Below, in pieces: positions 1 to 8,577 of a stretch of DNA of 64,000 nucleotides. The position numbers and the translations under genes are program-made. Under the pieces are notes generated by a model. The model searched no databases, had not been told where the DNA came from, and saw only the letters and a program-made list of their open reading frames with translations. The stretch spans positions 2,604,001-2,668,000 of the forward strand of contig NZ_OY781063.1 of the NCBI RefSeq assembly GCF_963676285.1, given 5' to 3'. Source of the stretch: an uncultured Sphaerochaeta sp. Its GTDB lineage: Bacteria > Spirochaetota > Spirochaetia > Sphaerochaetales > Sphaerochaetaceae. Positions within the stretch are counted from its first letter, which is position 1. Every line of letters begins with the position of its first letter.

Positions 1-366
1 GGAGTGGTAGTAAGTCGATTTGCTCCTTCGACCACCACCCAGAAATGGCATTTCCTGCTTCGCAACCGCCTGATGAGTGCATTGAGTCTTGCTTCTGTGG
101 TTGTAGAGGACCGTGATGGGGGAGGGGCTGTACGGCAGGCTTCCTTTGCCTTGGAACAGAAAAAATATCTCTTCATCTACCAAAGCAGCATAGAGAACCG
201 AAGTATTCTTTGGCCCAGAAAGTTTGCAGGCCAAAGCCGTGTCTTTGTGATCAGGAAGAGTGAAGACCTTCCCCGTATTCTGAAGAAGGCGATGGAGACA
301 AAACGAACTGTTGGAAGACCCAAGGATCCTGCAATACAGCTCGATTTGTTTGCTTTGGAAGAGTAA
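1..366 (+). CDS. DprA-like protein, C-terminal fragment (5' end outside window)
   Basis: The reading frame is already open at the first base, so only the C-terminal ~121 residues are visible. They contain an RNRLMSALS block followed by VVVE, a glycine-rich turn and an ALEQ helix. This is the usual end of the Rossmann-like domain of DprA/Smf, the protein that loads RecA on incoming single-stranded DNA. The family usually shows a TA..A segment and a VPG motif after the ALEQ helix; here that part reads differently (LFIYQSS), so this is a divergent DprA relative rather than a textbook one. The tail ends in a short acidic extension. The AbiE pair begins 62 nt downstream. A defence-linked DprA-like role is possible but is inference. 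Confidence 0.6.
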   Translation, partial: GVVVSRFAPSTTTQKWHFLLRNRLMSALSLASVVVEDRDGGGAVRQASFALEQKKYLFIYQSSIENRSILWPRKFAGQSRVFVIRKSEDLPRILKKAMETKRTVGRPKDPAIQLDLFALEE

Positions 367-403
367 GAACCCTTTCACAGCATCAATATCTTGTTATATT
401 TCT

Positions 404-429
404 ATAATGCACTATAATTAGTGCGTTAT
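404..429. promoter_or_regulatory. Palindromic operator/promoter of the abiE pair
   Basis: Eleven-base arms ATAATGCACTA (404-414) and TAGTGCGTTAT (419-429) form an inverted repeat with one mismatch around a TAAT spacer. The palindrome contains a TATAAT at 413-418, with TTGTTA 16 nt upstream (391-396). A second TATAAT lies at 403-408. The right arm runs into the ATG at 428 and there is no Shine-Dalgarno sequence, so the transcript would be leaderless or nearly so. AbiEi antitoxins are known to repress their own promoter through inverted repeats, which fits this layout. Confidence 0.6.
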
Positions 430-1060
430 GGAAATAAAAGAGCGTGCTTCCTATCTAGAATTCAAGGAGCTTTTCTCTCCGATGGGTTGTTTTACCCTTC
501 AGCAAGTAGCGTCAGGTGCACGGTTCTTGGTGAGCCGGAATACTATTGGACGCTGGGTGAAGGAGCATAAACTTATTCGTTTGAAACAAAATGTATATAC
601 ATTTCCAGAATATCTTCGCTCTGGCGATGCTCAATTGTATTTTGCAAACAAGATGTATCAACCCTCATACATCAGCATCCATAGTGCGCTTGCCTTTTGG
701 GGTATGATTCCAGAGGCTGTGGTGCAGGTCACGAGTGTTTCTAGCAGAAAAACAGCGTATTTTACCAATGAATTTGGCCAGTTTACCTATCACACGATTC
801 GTAGTTCTTCATTTTTTGGCTATACCATAGAATCTTCAGCATTCCACCCGTCTTGGGGAATGCATGTAGCATATCCGGAAAAAGCAATTTTGGATCTTCT
901 GTATCTTTATCCACAGTACCATACAGTACACGATATGTTGGGACTAAGGTTGGATCTTGACATCCTAAAGATTGATCGTCTTACCAACTATACCGAACAG
1001 TATGGCGTTGAGTCACTCAAACGGAGGGTGGCGAAATTACGGGAGGCGTATAGATTATGA
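428..1060 (+). CDS. abiEi: AbiEi-type antitoxin / transcriptional regulator
   Basis: A 210-residue protein with an N-terminal winged-helix-like segment, then the core typical of AbiEi/COG5340 antitoxins. The signature PSYISIHSALAFWGMIPE lies near residues 78-95, and AYPEKAILDLLYL near 149-161. In type IV AbiE systems the antitoxin represses the operon and counteracts the nucleotidyltransferase toxin without binding it. The gene overlaps the toxin gene by ATGA (1057-1060), so the two are translationally coupled. Both genes are visibly richer in A+T than alaS downstream, suggesting acquisition by transfer. The ATG has no Shine-Dalgarno sequence; the promoter palindrome reaches the start codon. 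Confidence 0.8.
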   Translation: MEIKERASYLEFKELFSPMGCFTLQQVASGARFLVSRNTIGRWVKEHKLIRLKQNVYTFPEYLRSGDAQLYFANKMYQPSYISIHSALAFWGMIPEAVVQVTSVSSRKTAYFTNEFGQFTYHTIRSSSFFGYTIESSAFHPSWGMHVAYPEKAILDLLYLYPQYHTVHDMLGLRLDLDILKIDRLTNYTEQYGVESLKRRVAKLREAYRL

Positions 1061-1854
1061 TCGATAAGAGTGTATTGCTACAGTACTTTCCTGCATATTT
1101 ACAAGACTTGAATGAACTGCACCCGTATCTGCTTAAAGAATATATTCAATGCCAGATATTGGAATTTTTGTCACAAACAAAGTATATCGAGCATATGGTG
1201 TTCATTGGAGGTACCAATCTTCGCCTTATTAAACATATAGATCGTTTTAGTGAAGATCTTGATTTTGACTGTGTAGATTTGACACAAAATGAATTCATGC
1301 ATATGACTGACAGCATTCTGGTATATTTGCGGCGTCTAGGGTATCAGGTAATACCGAAAGAGAAAGAGCACGAAGGGTTACATGCTTTTAGAAGGAGTCT
1401 CTATTTTCCTGAACTACTCTATACACTTCAATTTAGCGGTTATAGGAATGCAAGATTTCTCATAAAAATTGAAGCTCAGGATCAAGGCTACACCTATCCA
1501 GTTACGAGAGCTTTTATCCAAAGCTGTGGTTTTTTCTTTCCTGTTCCTGTTCCGCCAGATGCAACGCTATGTTCAATGAAACTCTCAGCTCTTCTGCAAA
1601 GAGCAAAAGGTAGAGATTTTTATGATGCACAATTTCTACTTTCCCAAACAGCGCCCGACTATGCATATCTCACTTCAAAACATACTATTGAGAATCTTGT
1701 CATGCTGAAAGAAGCTCTCAAAGAACGGATTTCGCGTGTTGATCTAAAAGTGAAACAACGTGATTTCGAACACCTCCTCTTTCAGAAAGAGAAAAGCAAT
1801 ATGATTCTCAATTTTCCTGCTTTCATTGAACACTACACGCATAGTGGGGGCTGA
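1057..1854 (+). CDS. abiEii: AbiEii-type nucleotidyltransferase toxin
   Basis: A 265-residue member of the AbiEii/AbiGii toxin family (DUF1814, polymerase-beta-like nucleotidyltransferase fold). The catalytic signature is clear: FIGGTNLRL at residues 49-57, then RFSEDLDFD at 63-71, whose Asp67 and Asp69 would bind metal. A later KLSALLQRAKGRDFYD block supplies the conserved Lys/Arg-Asp segment. Characterised AbiEii-like toxins transfer nucleotides (often onto tRNA) and stop growth during phage infection; the target here cannot be read from sequence. It is coupled to the upstream antitoxin by a 4-nt overlap. The alaS gene begins about 45 nt later on the same strand with no terminator between, so some read-through into alaS is possible. 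Confidence 0.85.
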   Translation: MIDKSVLLQYFPAYLQDLNELHPYLLKEYIQCQILEFLSQTKYIEHMVFIGGTNLRLIKHIDRFSEDLDFDCVDLTQNEFMHMTDSILVYLRRLGYQVIPKEKEHEGLHAFRRSLYFPELLYTLQFSGYRNARFLIKIEAQDQGYTYPVTRAFIQSCGFFFPVPVPPDATLCSMKLSALLQRAKGRDFYDAQFLLSQTAPDYAYLTSKHTIENLVMLKEALKERISRVDLKVKQRDFEHLLFQKEKSNMILNFPAFIEHYTHSGG

Positions 1855-1898
1855 ACATCCTTGACATGAAAACGTCGGGGAGACTACTATCAACTATT

Positions 1899-3692
1899 AT
1901 GAAAAACCAGCTCACCGCCAACGAATTACGGCAAAAATTCATTGATTTCTTCGTATCCAAGGATCATACCCAGATCAGTGGAGCTTCCTTGATTCCCGAG
2001 AACGACCCAACGGTCCTGTTTACCACCGCCGGTATGCACCCCTTGGTACCCTATATCATGGGAAGCGAACACCCAGCAGGCACCCGCCTTACCGATTACC
2101 AGAAGTGTATCCGAACCGGAGATATTGAAGCAGTAGGGGACCCGCACCATCTCACTTTCTTTGAGATGCTGGGTAACTGGTCCCTTGGGGATTACTTCAA
2201 GAAGGAAGCAATAGCCTTCAGTTATGAGTTCCTTACAGAGATCCTTGGCATTGATCCTTCCCTCTTGTCTGTGACTGTCTTTGCAGGAGATGATGAGGTT
2301 CCCCGTGATGAGGATGCTGCATCTGCATGGGAAGGGTATGGAATTCCACGAGAACGTATCTATTATCTCGGAAGAGAGGATAACTGGTGGGGACCAGCAG
2401 GCGAAACCGGTCCTTGTGGTCCAGACAGCGAGATGTTCATCGATACCGGAAGACCGACGTGTGGCCCTGATTGCCGCCCCGGGTGTTCCTGTGGGAAATA
2501 TTTCGAGATCTGGAATGATGTCTTCATGGGGTACAAGAAGAACAGTGACGGTACCTATAGTGAGATGGAGAGAAAGTGCGTCGATACCGGTATGGGAATC
2601 GAACGTACCATTGCAATCCTTCAGGGTAAGAAATCTGTCTATGAGACAGAGGTATTCACCCCAATCATTGGAGGAATCGAGAAACTGTCTGGAAAACAAT
2701 ATGGTAATGATGAGGAGACTGACACCTCAGTACGTATTGTAGCGGATCATATTCGCACCAGCGTATTCATCCTTGGAGACCAGAGAGGGGTGGCCCCCTC
2801 CAACGTAGGTCAGGGCTACATCCTGCGCCGTCTGATCAGAAGGGCTGTGAGGCATGCACATAAGTTGGGAATTGAAGGATCCTTCCTGGGAGAGCTTGCA
2901 CTTATCGTTCTTGATCTCTACAAGAAGCCCTACCCTGAGATCCTGGAGAACAAGGAGTTCATCCTTAAGGAGCTGGCTCAGGAAGAGGCAAAGTTCTCCG
3001 AGACCCTGGCAAAGGGTGAGCGGGAGTTTGAGAAAATGTTGCCCAACCTGCTCAAGGGAAAGAACCGGGAGATTAGCGGAAGAACCGCCTTCAAGCTCTA
3101 CGATACCTATGGCTATCCCATCGAGCTTACCAAGGAATTGGCTGCAGAACATGGTTTCACTGTTGATGAGGCTGGCTTCAATGCTGCCTTCGAGAAGCAC
3201 CAGGAGATCAGTCGAAGTGGTGCAGATAAGCAGTTCAAGGGTGGTCTTGCCGACCATAGCGAGAAAACCACTGCGCTGCATACAGCAACCCACCTGCTTC
3301 ATAAGGCATTGAGAACGGTGCTTGGCGAGCATGTAGGGCAGAAGGGCTCCAACATTACAACCGAGCGACTCCGCTTTGACTTCACGCACCCTTCTGCCAT
3401 GAGCAAGGAAGAGATACAACAGGTCGAGGACATGGTCAACGAGCAGATCAAGCGTAATCTACCGGTAACCTGTGAGACCATGACTGTTGAGGAAGCAAAA
3501 GCACAAGGTGCCATTGCATTCTTTGACAGCAAGTACGGGGAGCAGGTGAAAGTCTACTCAGTCGGGGATTTTTCCAAGGAGGTCTGTGGAGGCCCCCACG
3601 TGGAGAGTACCGGCAGTATGGGTCACTTCAAGATTCTCAAGGAGCAATCTTCCTCGGCAGGGGTGAGAAGGATCAAGGCTGTTCTTCAATAA
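1899..3692 (+). CDS. alaS: Alanyl-tRNA synthetase, short form lacking the C-Ala domain
   Basis: Charges tRNA-Ala in the cytoplasm. The class II catalytic domain starts at the family-typical LTANELRQKFIDFF, passes GMHPLVPYI and a zinc-type CGPDCRPGCSCG segment, and is followed by the editing domain with HTATHLLH and CGGPH, the metal ligands that clear Ser/Gly-tRNA-Ala. The protein ends right after GVRRIKAVL, at about 597 residues. Full-length bacterial enzymes have ~870, so the C-terminal oligomerisation/tRNA-elbow domain is absent. I recall short AlaRS from other spirochaetes, so this is probably native. The start is uncertain: ATG 1899 matches the family N-terminus, but its GGGGAG is 16 nt away; an in-frame ATG at 1866 would add 11 residues. 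Confidence 0.95.
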   Translation: MKNQLTANELRQKFIDFFVSKDHTQISGASLIPENDPTVLFTTAGMHPLVPYIMGSEHPAGTRLTDYQKCIRTGDIEAVGDPHHLTFFEMLGNWSLGDYFKKEAIAFSYEFLTEILGIDPSLLSVTVFAGDDEVPRDEDAASAWEGYGIPRERIYYLGREDNWWGPAGETGPCGPDSEMFIDTGRPTCGPDCRPGCSCGKYFEIWNDVFMGYKKNSDGTYSEMERKCVDTGMGIERTIAILQGKKSVYETEVFTPIIGGIEKLSGKQYGNDEETDTSVRIVADHIRTSVFILGDQRGVAPSNVGQGYILRRLIRRAVRHAHKLGIEGSFLGELALIVLDLYKKPYPEILENKEFILKELAQEEAKFSETLAKGEREFEKMLPNLLKGKNREISGRTAFKLYDTYGYPIELTKELAAEHGFTVDEAGFNAAFEKHQEISRSGADKQFKGGLADHSEKTTALHTATHLLHKALRTVLGEHVGQKGSNITTERLRFDFTHPSAMSKEEIQQVEDMVNEQIKRNLPVTCETMTVEEAKAQGAIAFFDSKYGEQVKVYSVGDFSKEVCGGPHVESTGSMGHFKILKEQSSSAGVRRIKAVLQ

Positions 3693-3724
3693 TACCTAGT
3701 TTTCTTGGAGAAGATGTACATAAG

Positions 3725-3752
3725 AGAAGCCCTGCTGGTTTGCAGGGCTTCT
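3725..3752. terminator. Bidirectional terminator between alaS and rlmN
   Basis: A perfect 11-bp stem (AGAAGCCCTGC / GCAGGGCTTCT) with a 6-nt loop sits between the convergent ends of alaS and rlmN. The A/T-rich flanks on both sides allow it to serve both strands. Confidence 0.8.
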
Positions 3753-3775
3753 TACCGTTTTCAGGGTTTTACTGG

Positions 3776-4858
3776 TTATTCGTCATCCTCATCATCGATC
3801 ATCAACTCGTAGTCGAGACCTTTATTGATGGGCACCGCCAGCTGTCCGCATGCCCCATTTATTTCCCTTCCTCGTGATCGTCGCCTGGTATAATTGACAC
3901 GGTATCGATCAAGTTCACGACAGAAGGTATCGATCTCATCTTCGCTTGGGGTCTCGTACGGGAGTTCCTCAGCGGGGTTCCAGGGGATGAGATTCACCAC
4001 GACATTCATTCCTGCTACATAGGTAGCCAGTTTCTTGGCACTGAACTCATCAGTATTTACCCTACGCAACATGCAGTACTCGATGGTGAATCGTTTCCCT
4101 CCAACATGTTGGTACACCATCAAGGCCTTCTTCAGAGCCATGATATCCCACTTCTCATTTACCGGCATAATCTTCGAGCGGAGGCGATTGTCGGCACTCA
4201 CCAAGGAGACTGCAAGTCTTACTGGGAGCTTCTGCTCTGCAAGTCGCAAGATCCCAGGGACCACTCCACAGGTGGAGATGGTTATCCTCCTCAGGCTGAT
4301 GTTGAAGCTCTCTTTTGCGTGTAGGTAGTGGATCGATTGGATTACCGGATTGATATTTGCCAAGGGCTCTCCCATTCCCATATACACGATATGGGTGATG
4401 GGCTGGTCAGTTACCGCTAGGAGGTGAATGTATTGTTCGATAATCTCATCGGCACTGAGGTTCCTCAGCAAACCCATGGTACCTGTTCTGCAAAATGTGC
4501 ATCCCATTGCACAGCCAACCTGGCTGGAAAGACATGCCGTATGCCGGCCACGCTTGTCTATAAGCAAGACACACTCGACGACTCTTCCATCGTGGAGACG
4601 GATGCCCATCTTTGTGGCTCCACCTTCATCCGTCTCACTGGTTTCAACTGTTGATGAGACAGCACTCCCTATCACTTCCTTGAGACGTAATCGCTCAGCC
4701 TTGGGAAGGTTGGTCATCTCGTCGAAGGAGGTGACACCCTTGACGAGCCACTGATAAATCTGTTTTCCATAGAAGGCCCTGGGAAGGGAAAGCACTTCTG
4801 CGATAGCTTCTGCATCCAGCCCATAGAGCGAGCGTGGCATAGTATTTGTTTGTTCCAT
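3776..4858 (-). CDS. rlmN: Dual-specificity 23S rRNA/tRNA adenine-C2 methyltransferase RlmN
   Basis: A 360-residue radical SAM enzyme that methylates C2 of A2503 in 23S rRNA, and of A37 in some tRNAs. The Fe-S motif CAMGCTFC (Cys116, 120, 123) is followed by RTGTMGL. The C-terminal NGACGQLA holds the second catalytic cysteine that carries the methyl intermediate. An MGMGEPL motif precedes the HAKESFNISLRRITIST segment typical of RlmN. Length is normal. The gene lies 13 nt downstream of the OPT transporter on the same strand, so the two are probably co-transcribed. A short acidic tail (DDEDDE) ends the protein. There is no sign of the changes that mark Cfr resistance enzymes. Confidence 0.95.
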   Translation of the reverse strand: MEQTNTMPRSLYGLDAEAIAEVLSLPRAFYGKQIYQWLVKGVTSFDEMTNLPKAERLRLKEVIGSAVSSTVETSETDEGGATKMGIRLHDGRVVECVLLIDKRGRHTACLSSQVGCAMGCTFCRTGTMGLLRNLSADEIIEQYIHLLAVTDQPITHIVYMGMGEPLANINPVIQSIHYLHAKESFNISLRRITISTCGVVPGILRLAEQKLPVRLAVSLVSADNRLRSKIMPVNEKWDIMALKKALMVYQHVGGKRFTIEYCMLRRVNTDEFSAKKLATYVAGMNVVVNLIPWNPAEELPYETPSEDEIDTFCRELDRYRVNYTRRRSRGREINGACGQLAVPINKGLDYELMIDDEDDE

Positions 4859-4871
4859 TCTCGTAGTATAC

Positions 4872-6467
4872 CTACTTCAGCATCGAAAGGATAGCGATGG
4901 CTACTCCCGTGATACCTTCACCACCGAGCAAACCGCTGGCGACCAATCCAGTCTTGTCTTGCAGTTTTGCTGCCTCGGTGCGCTTCTTGAGAGCCAGTTT
5001 CAAACCACCGGAGATAAGCGCTCCGAGTCCCATCACGGAACTGATGTAAATTGGCAGGTATACACCAAGACCGAGGGTTGCACTGGGAATATTTGCTAGG
5101 TAGAGCACCAGACCAATGCCAAGCCCGATAAGGAATGCAGGAATATGACCAAGACCTCCAACCATGGCCGAGACTGCAGCTGCCTGGGGAGCGGGCAACT
5201 CAGCAGTTCCAAATCCACCGAACGAAGCCTTCATGATCAAGAGCACGAATACGGAGAGCACTGCACCGATGACTCCCCCGATACCCTCGCCAAGAATTTG
5301 TTGCTTTGGATCGGTTTTCAGGAGATAACCACTCTTTAGGTCATTCATGACATCACCGGTCAACCCGCAGGCAACGGCAACTACTGCGGCAATGCTGAAG
5401 GAAGCGATGAGGGAGGGGTTGGAAATCAGCTGGATGACAAGCAAGACCAGGATGCCGAATATTTCCATTGGGTTGATGCCTGTCTGGCCTGTCAACATAC
5501 CCGAGAGGTAGGTTGCAAGATAAATGCCTGCCATCAGGACAAGTGCCTCGATAAGGCCGAGTTCTGTTCCAAGTGAGAGTAAAACTACAGAGAAAAGCAG
5601 TACGAATGCTACAACCAGAGTGGTTCTGTTGAATGTCGCCTTGGGTTTTTCTTCAAGTTTCTTCTGGGCAAGCAGCTTGGATCCTGCTGCCTTGAAGAAG
5701 ACTCCAAGCCCTGTTCCGATCATCAAACCAATTCCCAGGTTGGAGCGGAATACATCAGCCTCTGCCATTGAGGCAAAGAGCCCACCTTGGATTCCCAGCG
5801 GGGTAAGGATGTAGTATCCAAAGATCGCCCCACCAAACCAAAGCAAAGCAAACAGTGGCCCGATAATCGCACCAATTCCCATTGCCATAGGACTGACCCA
5901 GATGGAGAAGGCAGGAATCATTGCACTTCCCTTGAATAGAGTCAGCAGGGCAGGGATTTTTCCAAACCCGTCCCTCAAGACGGTGAAGATAACTGATCCT
6001 CCCATGGATGCAAAGAGCGTCTTTGCCCCTGCTCCACCTTTGCTTCCCGCTTGCAAGGTATTGTAGCTCGCTATACCCATTGGATAGGGAAGAGCCTCAT
6101 CAACGATGAGCTTCTTTCGATATAGCGCAGAGAACAAGGTTCCCAGAATAGCACCAACCACAGTCAGGATGATAAGGCTGATGGTAGAAAAATTTGCGTT
6201 GGGGTTGATCATCCAGAGCCCTGGGAGGGTAAATGCCAAGCCCCCTGCAACCATAGCCCCTGAACTCATGATGGTATGGGTTACATTGATTTCCTGGAGT
6301 GTGGAACCTTTTGCCCGTTTCAACGCTGCCAGACTGACCACCGTTACAAAGATGGTTGGCCAGGGGAGTGCTCCCATTCTGAGTGCTACATACATGGAAC
6401 TGGCAGTGATCACTAGTAACCCGACAAGAGCAATAAGGGCACCACGAAGGGTAAGATGTCTATTCAT
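4872..6467 (-). CDS. OPT-family oligopeptide/metal-chelate transporter
   Basis: A 531-residue integral membrane protein with about a dozen or more hydrophobic segments. It opens with TLRGALIALVGLLVITASSMYVALRMGALPWP in pieces typical of OPT transporters, and later shows LPYPMGIA and glycine-rich loops such as GEGIGGVIGAVLS. OPT proteins move oligopeptides or metal chelates across the inner membrane with protons; the bacterial substrate is usually unknown. The C-terminus (GLVASGLLGGEGITGVAIAI, split over the last helices) is intact. It is the first gene of an apparent transporter-rlmN operon. The 181-nt region upstream separates it from a divergent exported protein and should contain both promoters. 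Confidence 0.85.
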   Translation of the reverse strand: MNRHLTLRGALIALVGLLVITASSMYVALRMGALPWPTIFVTVVSLAALKRAKGSTLQEINVTHTIMSSGAMVAGGLAFTLPGLWMINPNANFSTISLIILTVVGAILGTLFSALYRKKLIVDEALPYPMGIASYNTLQAGSKGGAGAKTLFASMGGSVIFTVLRDGFGKIPALLTLFKGSAMIPAFSIWVSPMAMGIGAIIGPLFALLWFGGAIFGYYILTPLGIQGGLFASMAEADVFRSNLGIGLMIGTGLGVFFKAAGSKLLAQKKLEEKPKATFNRTTLVVAFVLLFSVVLLSLGTELGLIEALVLMAGIYLATYLSGMLTGQTGINPMEIFGILVLLVIQLISNPSLIASFSIAAVVAVACGLTGDVMNDLKSGYLLKTDPKQQILGEGIGGVIGAVLSVFVLLIMKASFGGFGTAELPAPQAAAVSAMVGGLGHIPAFLIGLGIGLVLYLANIPSATLGLGVYLPIYISSVMGLGALISGGLKLALKKRTEAAKLQDKTGLVASGLLGGEGITGVAIAILSMLK

Positions 6468-6616
6468 TTTTTACACTTCCTCTCTGAATGTATGGTAAAC
6501 AGATTCGGAAAAAAACACCAGTAGTTTAATATCCTTAATTATTGTCCAAATCCCCGTATATGTTTGCCTGTTCAATAAATTTTGCTTATGGTATAGTTTA
6601 CATAACAAAATTATTG

Positions 6617-6633
6617 GTAGGAGTTCATCCTAC
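6617..6633 (+). other. Small hairpin in the leader of the 6649 gene
   Basis: GTAGGA-GTTCA-TCCTAC forms a 6-bp stem with a 5-nt loop ending just before the AAGGAG ribosome-binding site (about 6637-6641). It could stabilise the 5' end of the transcript or modulate translation. It is short enough to be chance. Confidence 0.35.
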
Positions 6634-6648
6634 AGAAGGAGAGTGCGT

Positions 6649-7116
6649 ATGAAGAAAGTATTACTTGCTGTACTTTTACTGGCTATGGTACTGCTTCCTG
6701 CTACAGCAGCGGAGAGAGCTTCGAAGACCGACCTCGCGGTAGGACTGAACTTGGGAACCAACACTGGTGTTGGTGTACAGTACCGGATGAATGATCTTGA
6801 TGTTATTGGAAATATTGGTTTTGATTTTTTCAATGGCGTAACATTCGTATTTGATGCAGCTGCAAACTATAAAGTAGCAGAATTCAGTATTGATACACTC
6901 GATTTTGATGTCACCGTTGGTGGTGGTGTAGCAATGGGCGTCGGCGATAATTTCGACTTCGGTCTAATTATTCCTGCTGGTGTTGTCTATCATCTGGATA
7001 ACAACGATCTTCCACTGGACTTCTACCTAAGGACAGGACCTGTAATCCGATTTGTACAGGGAGATAAGAAACCCTTTGGATGGTACGGAGCCTTGGGTGC
7101 TCTCTGGAGACTCTAG
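6649..7116 (+). CDS. Small exported protein, beta-barrel-like, unknown function
   Basis: A 155-residue protein beginning with a clear signal peptide (MKKVLLAVLLLAMVLLP, cleavage likely after ATAA). The mature part has alternating polar/hydrophobic stretches, many glycines and aromatic residues, and ends in a C-terminal WYGALGALWRL strand. This resembles a small outer-membrane barrel or periplasmic beta protein. The ATG at 6649 is preferred over a GTG two codons earlier because AGGAG is 7-8 nt upstream. No family is recognised. It stands alone between divergent and convergent neighbours. Two other exported barrel-like genes occur near 35 kb, but I see no clear sequence match. Confidence 0.7.
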   Translation: MKKVLLAVLLLAMVLLPATAAERASKTDLAVGLNLGTNTGVGVQYRMNDLDVIGNIGFDFFNGVTFVFDAAANYKVAEFSIDTLDFDVTVGGGVAMGVGDNFDFGLIIPAGVVYHLDNNDLPLDFYLRTGPVIRFVQGDKKPFGWYGALGALWRL

Positions 7117-7176
7117 GTTCAAACAGTCAGTAACATCGAATTGGTGTCATCCATATTTTTCTTGGGTGGCACTTTT

Positions 7177-8487
7177 TTATGATTTGCGGAACTCACTGAG
7201 CGGACCTTGGAAGCGAGGCTGGATTCTCGTTCTTACCAAGATTCCCTCCCCTTGGTAGTCAATGGATTCAACCTGTCCGTGGCGGTGGATATGGGCAACC
7301 AGGTCATGGCGGGAGTTGGGGAGGAAATAGGTTGCCGTGGGATAGAGGTCACCAAGGGTCTTGGTAATCTGCTCAAGCAGGGATTCGAGACCGGTTCCCT
7401 CTTTGATGGAGGTCTCAATAACTACAGGATAGAGTGACTTGAGCCTACTGACGGCAAAAGAGTCACGTACCATATCCATCTTGTTTGCCAACACAATGGC
7501 TGGTTTATCAGTACAGCCAAGATCCTCAAGTACCTCAACGGTGGTCGTGTAGCTTGCGAGCATATTGGGATGGGCAGCATCACAGACAATGATGAGAAAA
7601 TCTGCGTAACGGGCCTCCTCGAGCGTGCTCTTGAATGCCTGGACAAGATGGTGGGGTAGGTCGCTGACAAATCCGACCGTATCGGAGAGCAGAATCTCTT
7701 CTCCTCCTGGGAGCTTTACCTTTCTGGTGGTGGGATCCAAGGTCGCAAAGAGCTTGTTTTCTGCAAGGACCCCTGCACTGGTTAGGGCATTGAGCAGGCT
7801 GGACTTGCCGCTGTTGGTGTATCCAACAATGGCACCCGTAGGAATGTTGGTATTCATTCGCTGGCTGCGTTGGGTATTGCGTTGTTGTACTACCTTTTCC
7901 AACTGAGCTTTCAAGCTGACAATTTTCTCCTGAATCTGCCGTCTATCGAGTTCAAGCTGTTTTTCACCCTCTCCGCGGGTTCCCTTCACTCCACCATGTT
8001 GCCTTCCAAGACTTGTCCATCTTCTCGTTAGTCTGGGCAGCGAATATTCAAGTCGTGCGAGTTCAACTTGCAGTACTGCTTCCTTGGTTGCCGCTCTGTC
8101 TGCAAAGATCTGAAGGATGACTTCATCACGGTCTATCACACAGATGGAGAGAATGCTCTCCAGGTTGCGCTGCACACGAGGACTGATCGGGCAGTCGAAT
8201 ACGATCAGGTCAGGCTCTTTTTCTTCTATCAGGGCCTTGATCTGTTCCACCTTACCGCTTCCGATCATGGTTGCACTGTGCACCTTCCTGAGCGGGATAT
8301 GCTCGGTATGAATGGTAAGTGGGCCCATGGTGTCTACCAAGGCCTCCAGCTCTTGTGCACGGTTTTGTGTGGTTTGCGGTGTGTCTTCACTGTTTACAAG
8401 AACCAAGAGCAGTGCTCTCTGTCGTTCATCTTGTATATCGAGGCCGGAAATATTCTTTTCAGTGTCTTCTGTATGTGTACTACCCAT
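7177..8487 (-). CDS. hflX: Ribosome-associated GTPase HflX
   Basis: A 436-residue GTPase that splits stalled or hibernating 70S ribosomes. The N-terminal HflX domain contains the GTRGEGEKQLELDRR stretch before a coiled-coil linker. The G domain shows GYTNSGKSSLLNAL (P loop), a conserved ATLDPTTRKV switch, DTVGF, and NKMD. A C-terminal domain of about 90 residues follows the G domain. Length is normal. The start has no convincing Shine-Dalgarno sequence. It is divergent from ychF, another ribosome-associated P-loop NTPase, across 90 nt. Confidence 0.95.
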   Translation of the reverse strand: MGSTHTEDTEKNISGLDIQDERQRALLLVLVNSEDTPQTTQNRAQELEALVDTMGPLTIHTEHIPLRKVHSATMIGSGKVEQIKALIEEKEPDLIVFDCPISPRVQRNLESILSICVIDRDEVILQIFADRAATKEAVLQVELARLEYSLPRLTRRWTSLGRQHGGVKGTRGEGEKQLELDRRQIQEKIVSLKAQLEKVVQQRNTQRSQRMNTNIPTGAIVGYTNSGKSSLLNALTSAGVLAENKLFATLDPTTRKVKLPGGEEILLSDTVGFVSDLPHHLVQAFKSTLEEARYADFLIIVCDAAHPNMLASYTTTVEVLEDLGCTDKPAIVLANKMDMVRDSFAVSRLKSLYPVVIETSIKEGTGLESLLEQITKTLGDLYPTATYFLPNSRHDLVAHIHRHGQVESIDYQGEGILVRTRIQPRFQGPLSEFRKS

Positions 8488-8577
8488 TGGTGTTGACTAT
8501 AGGGCTGGTTAACGAGCAAGTCAATATGTGATACACTTCGTTAGCTGGCTCACATTGAGCCGATAATGAGGTAAATC

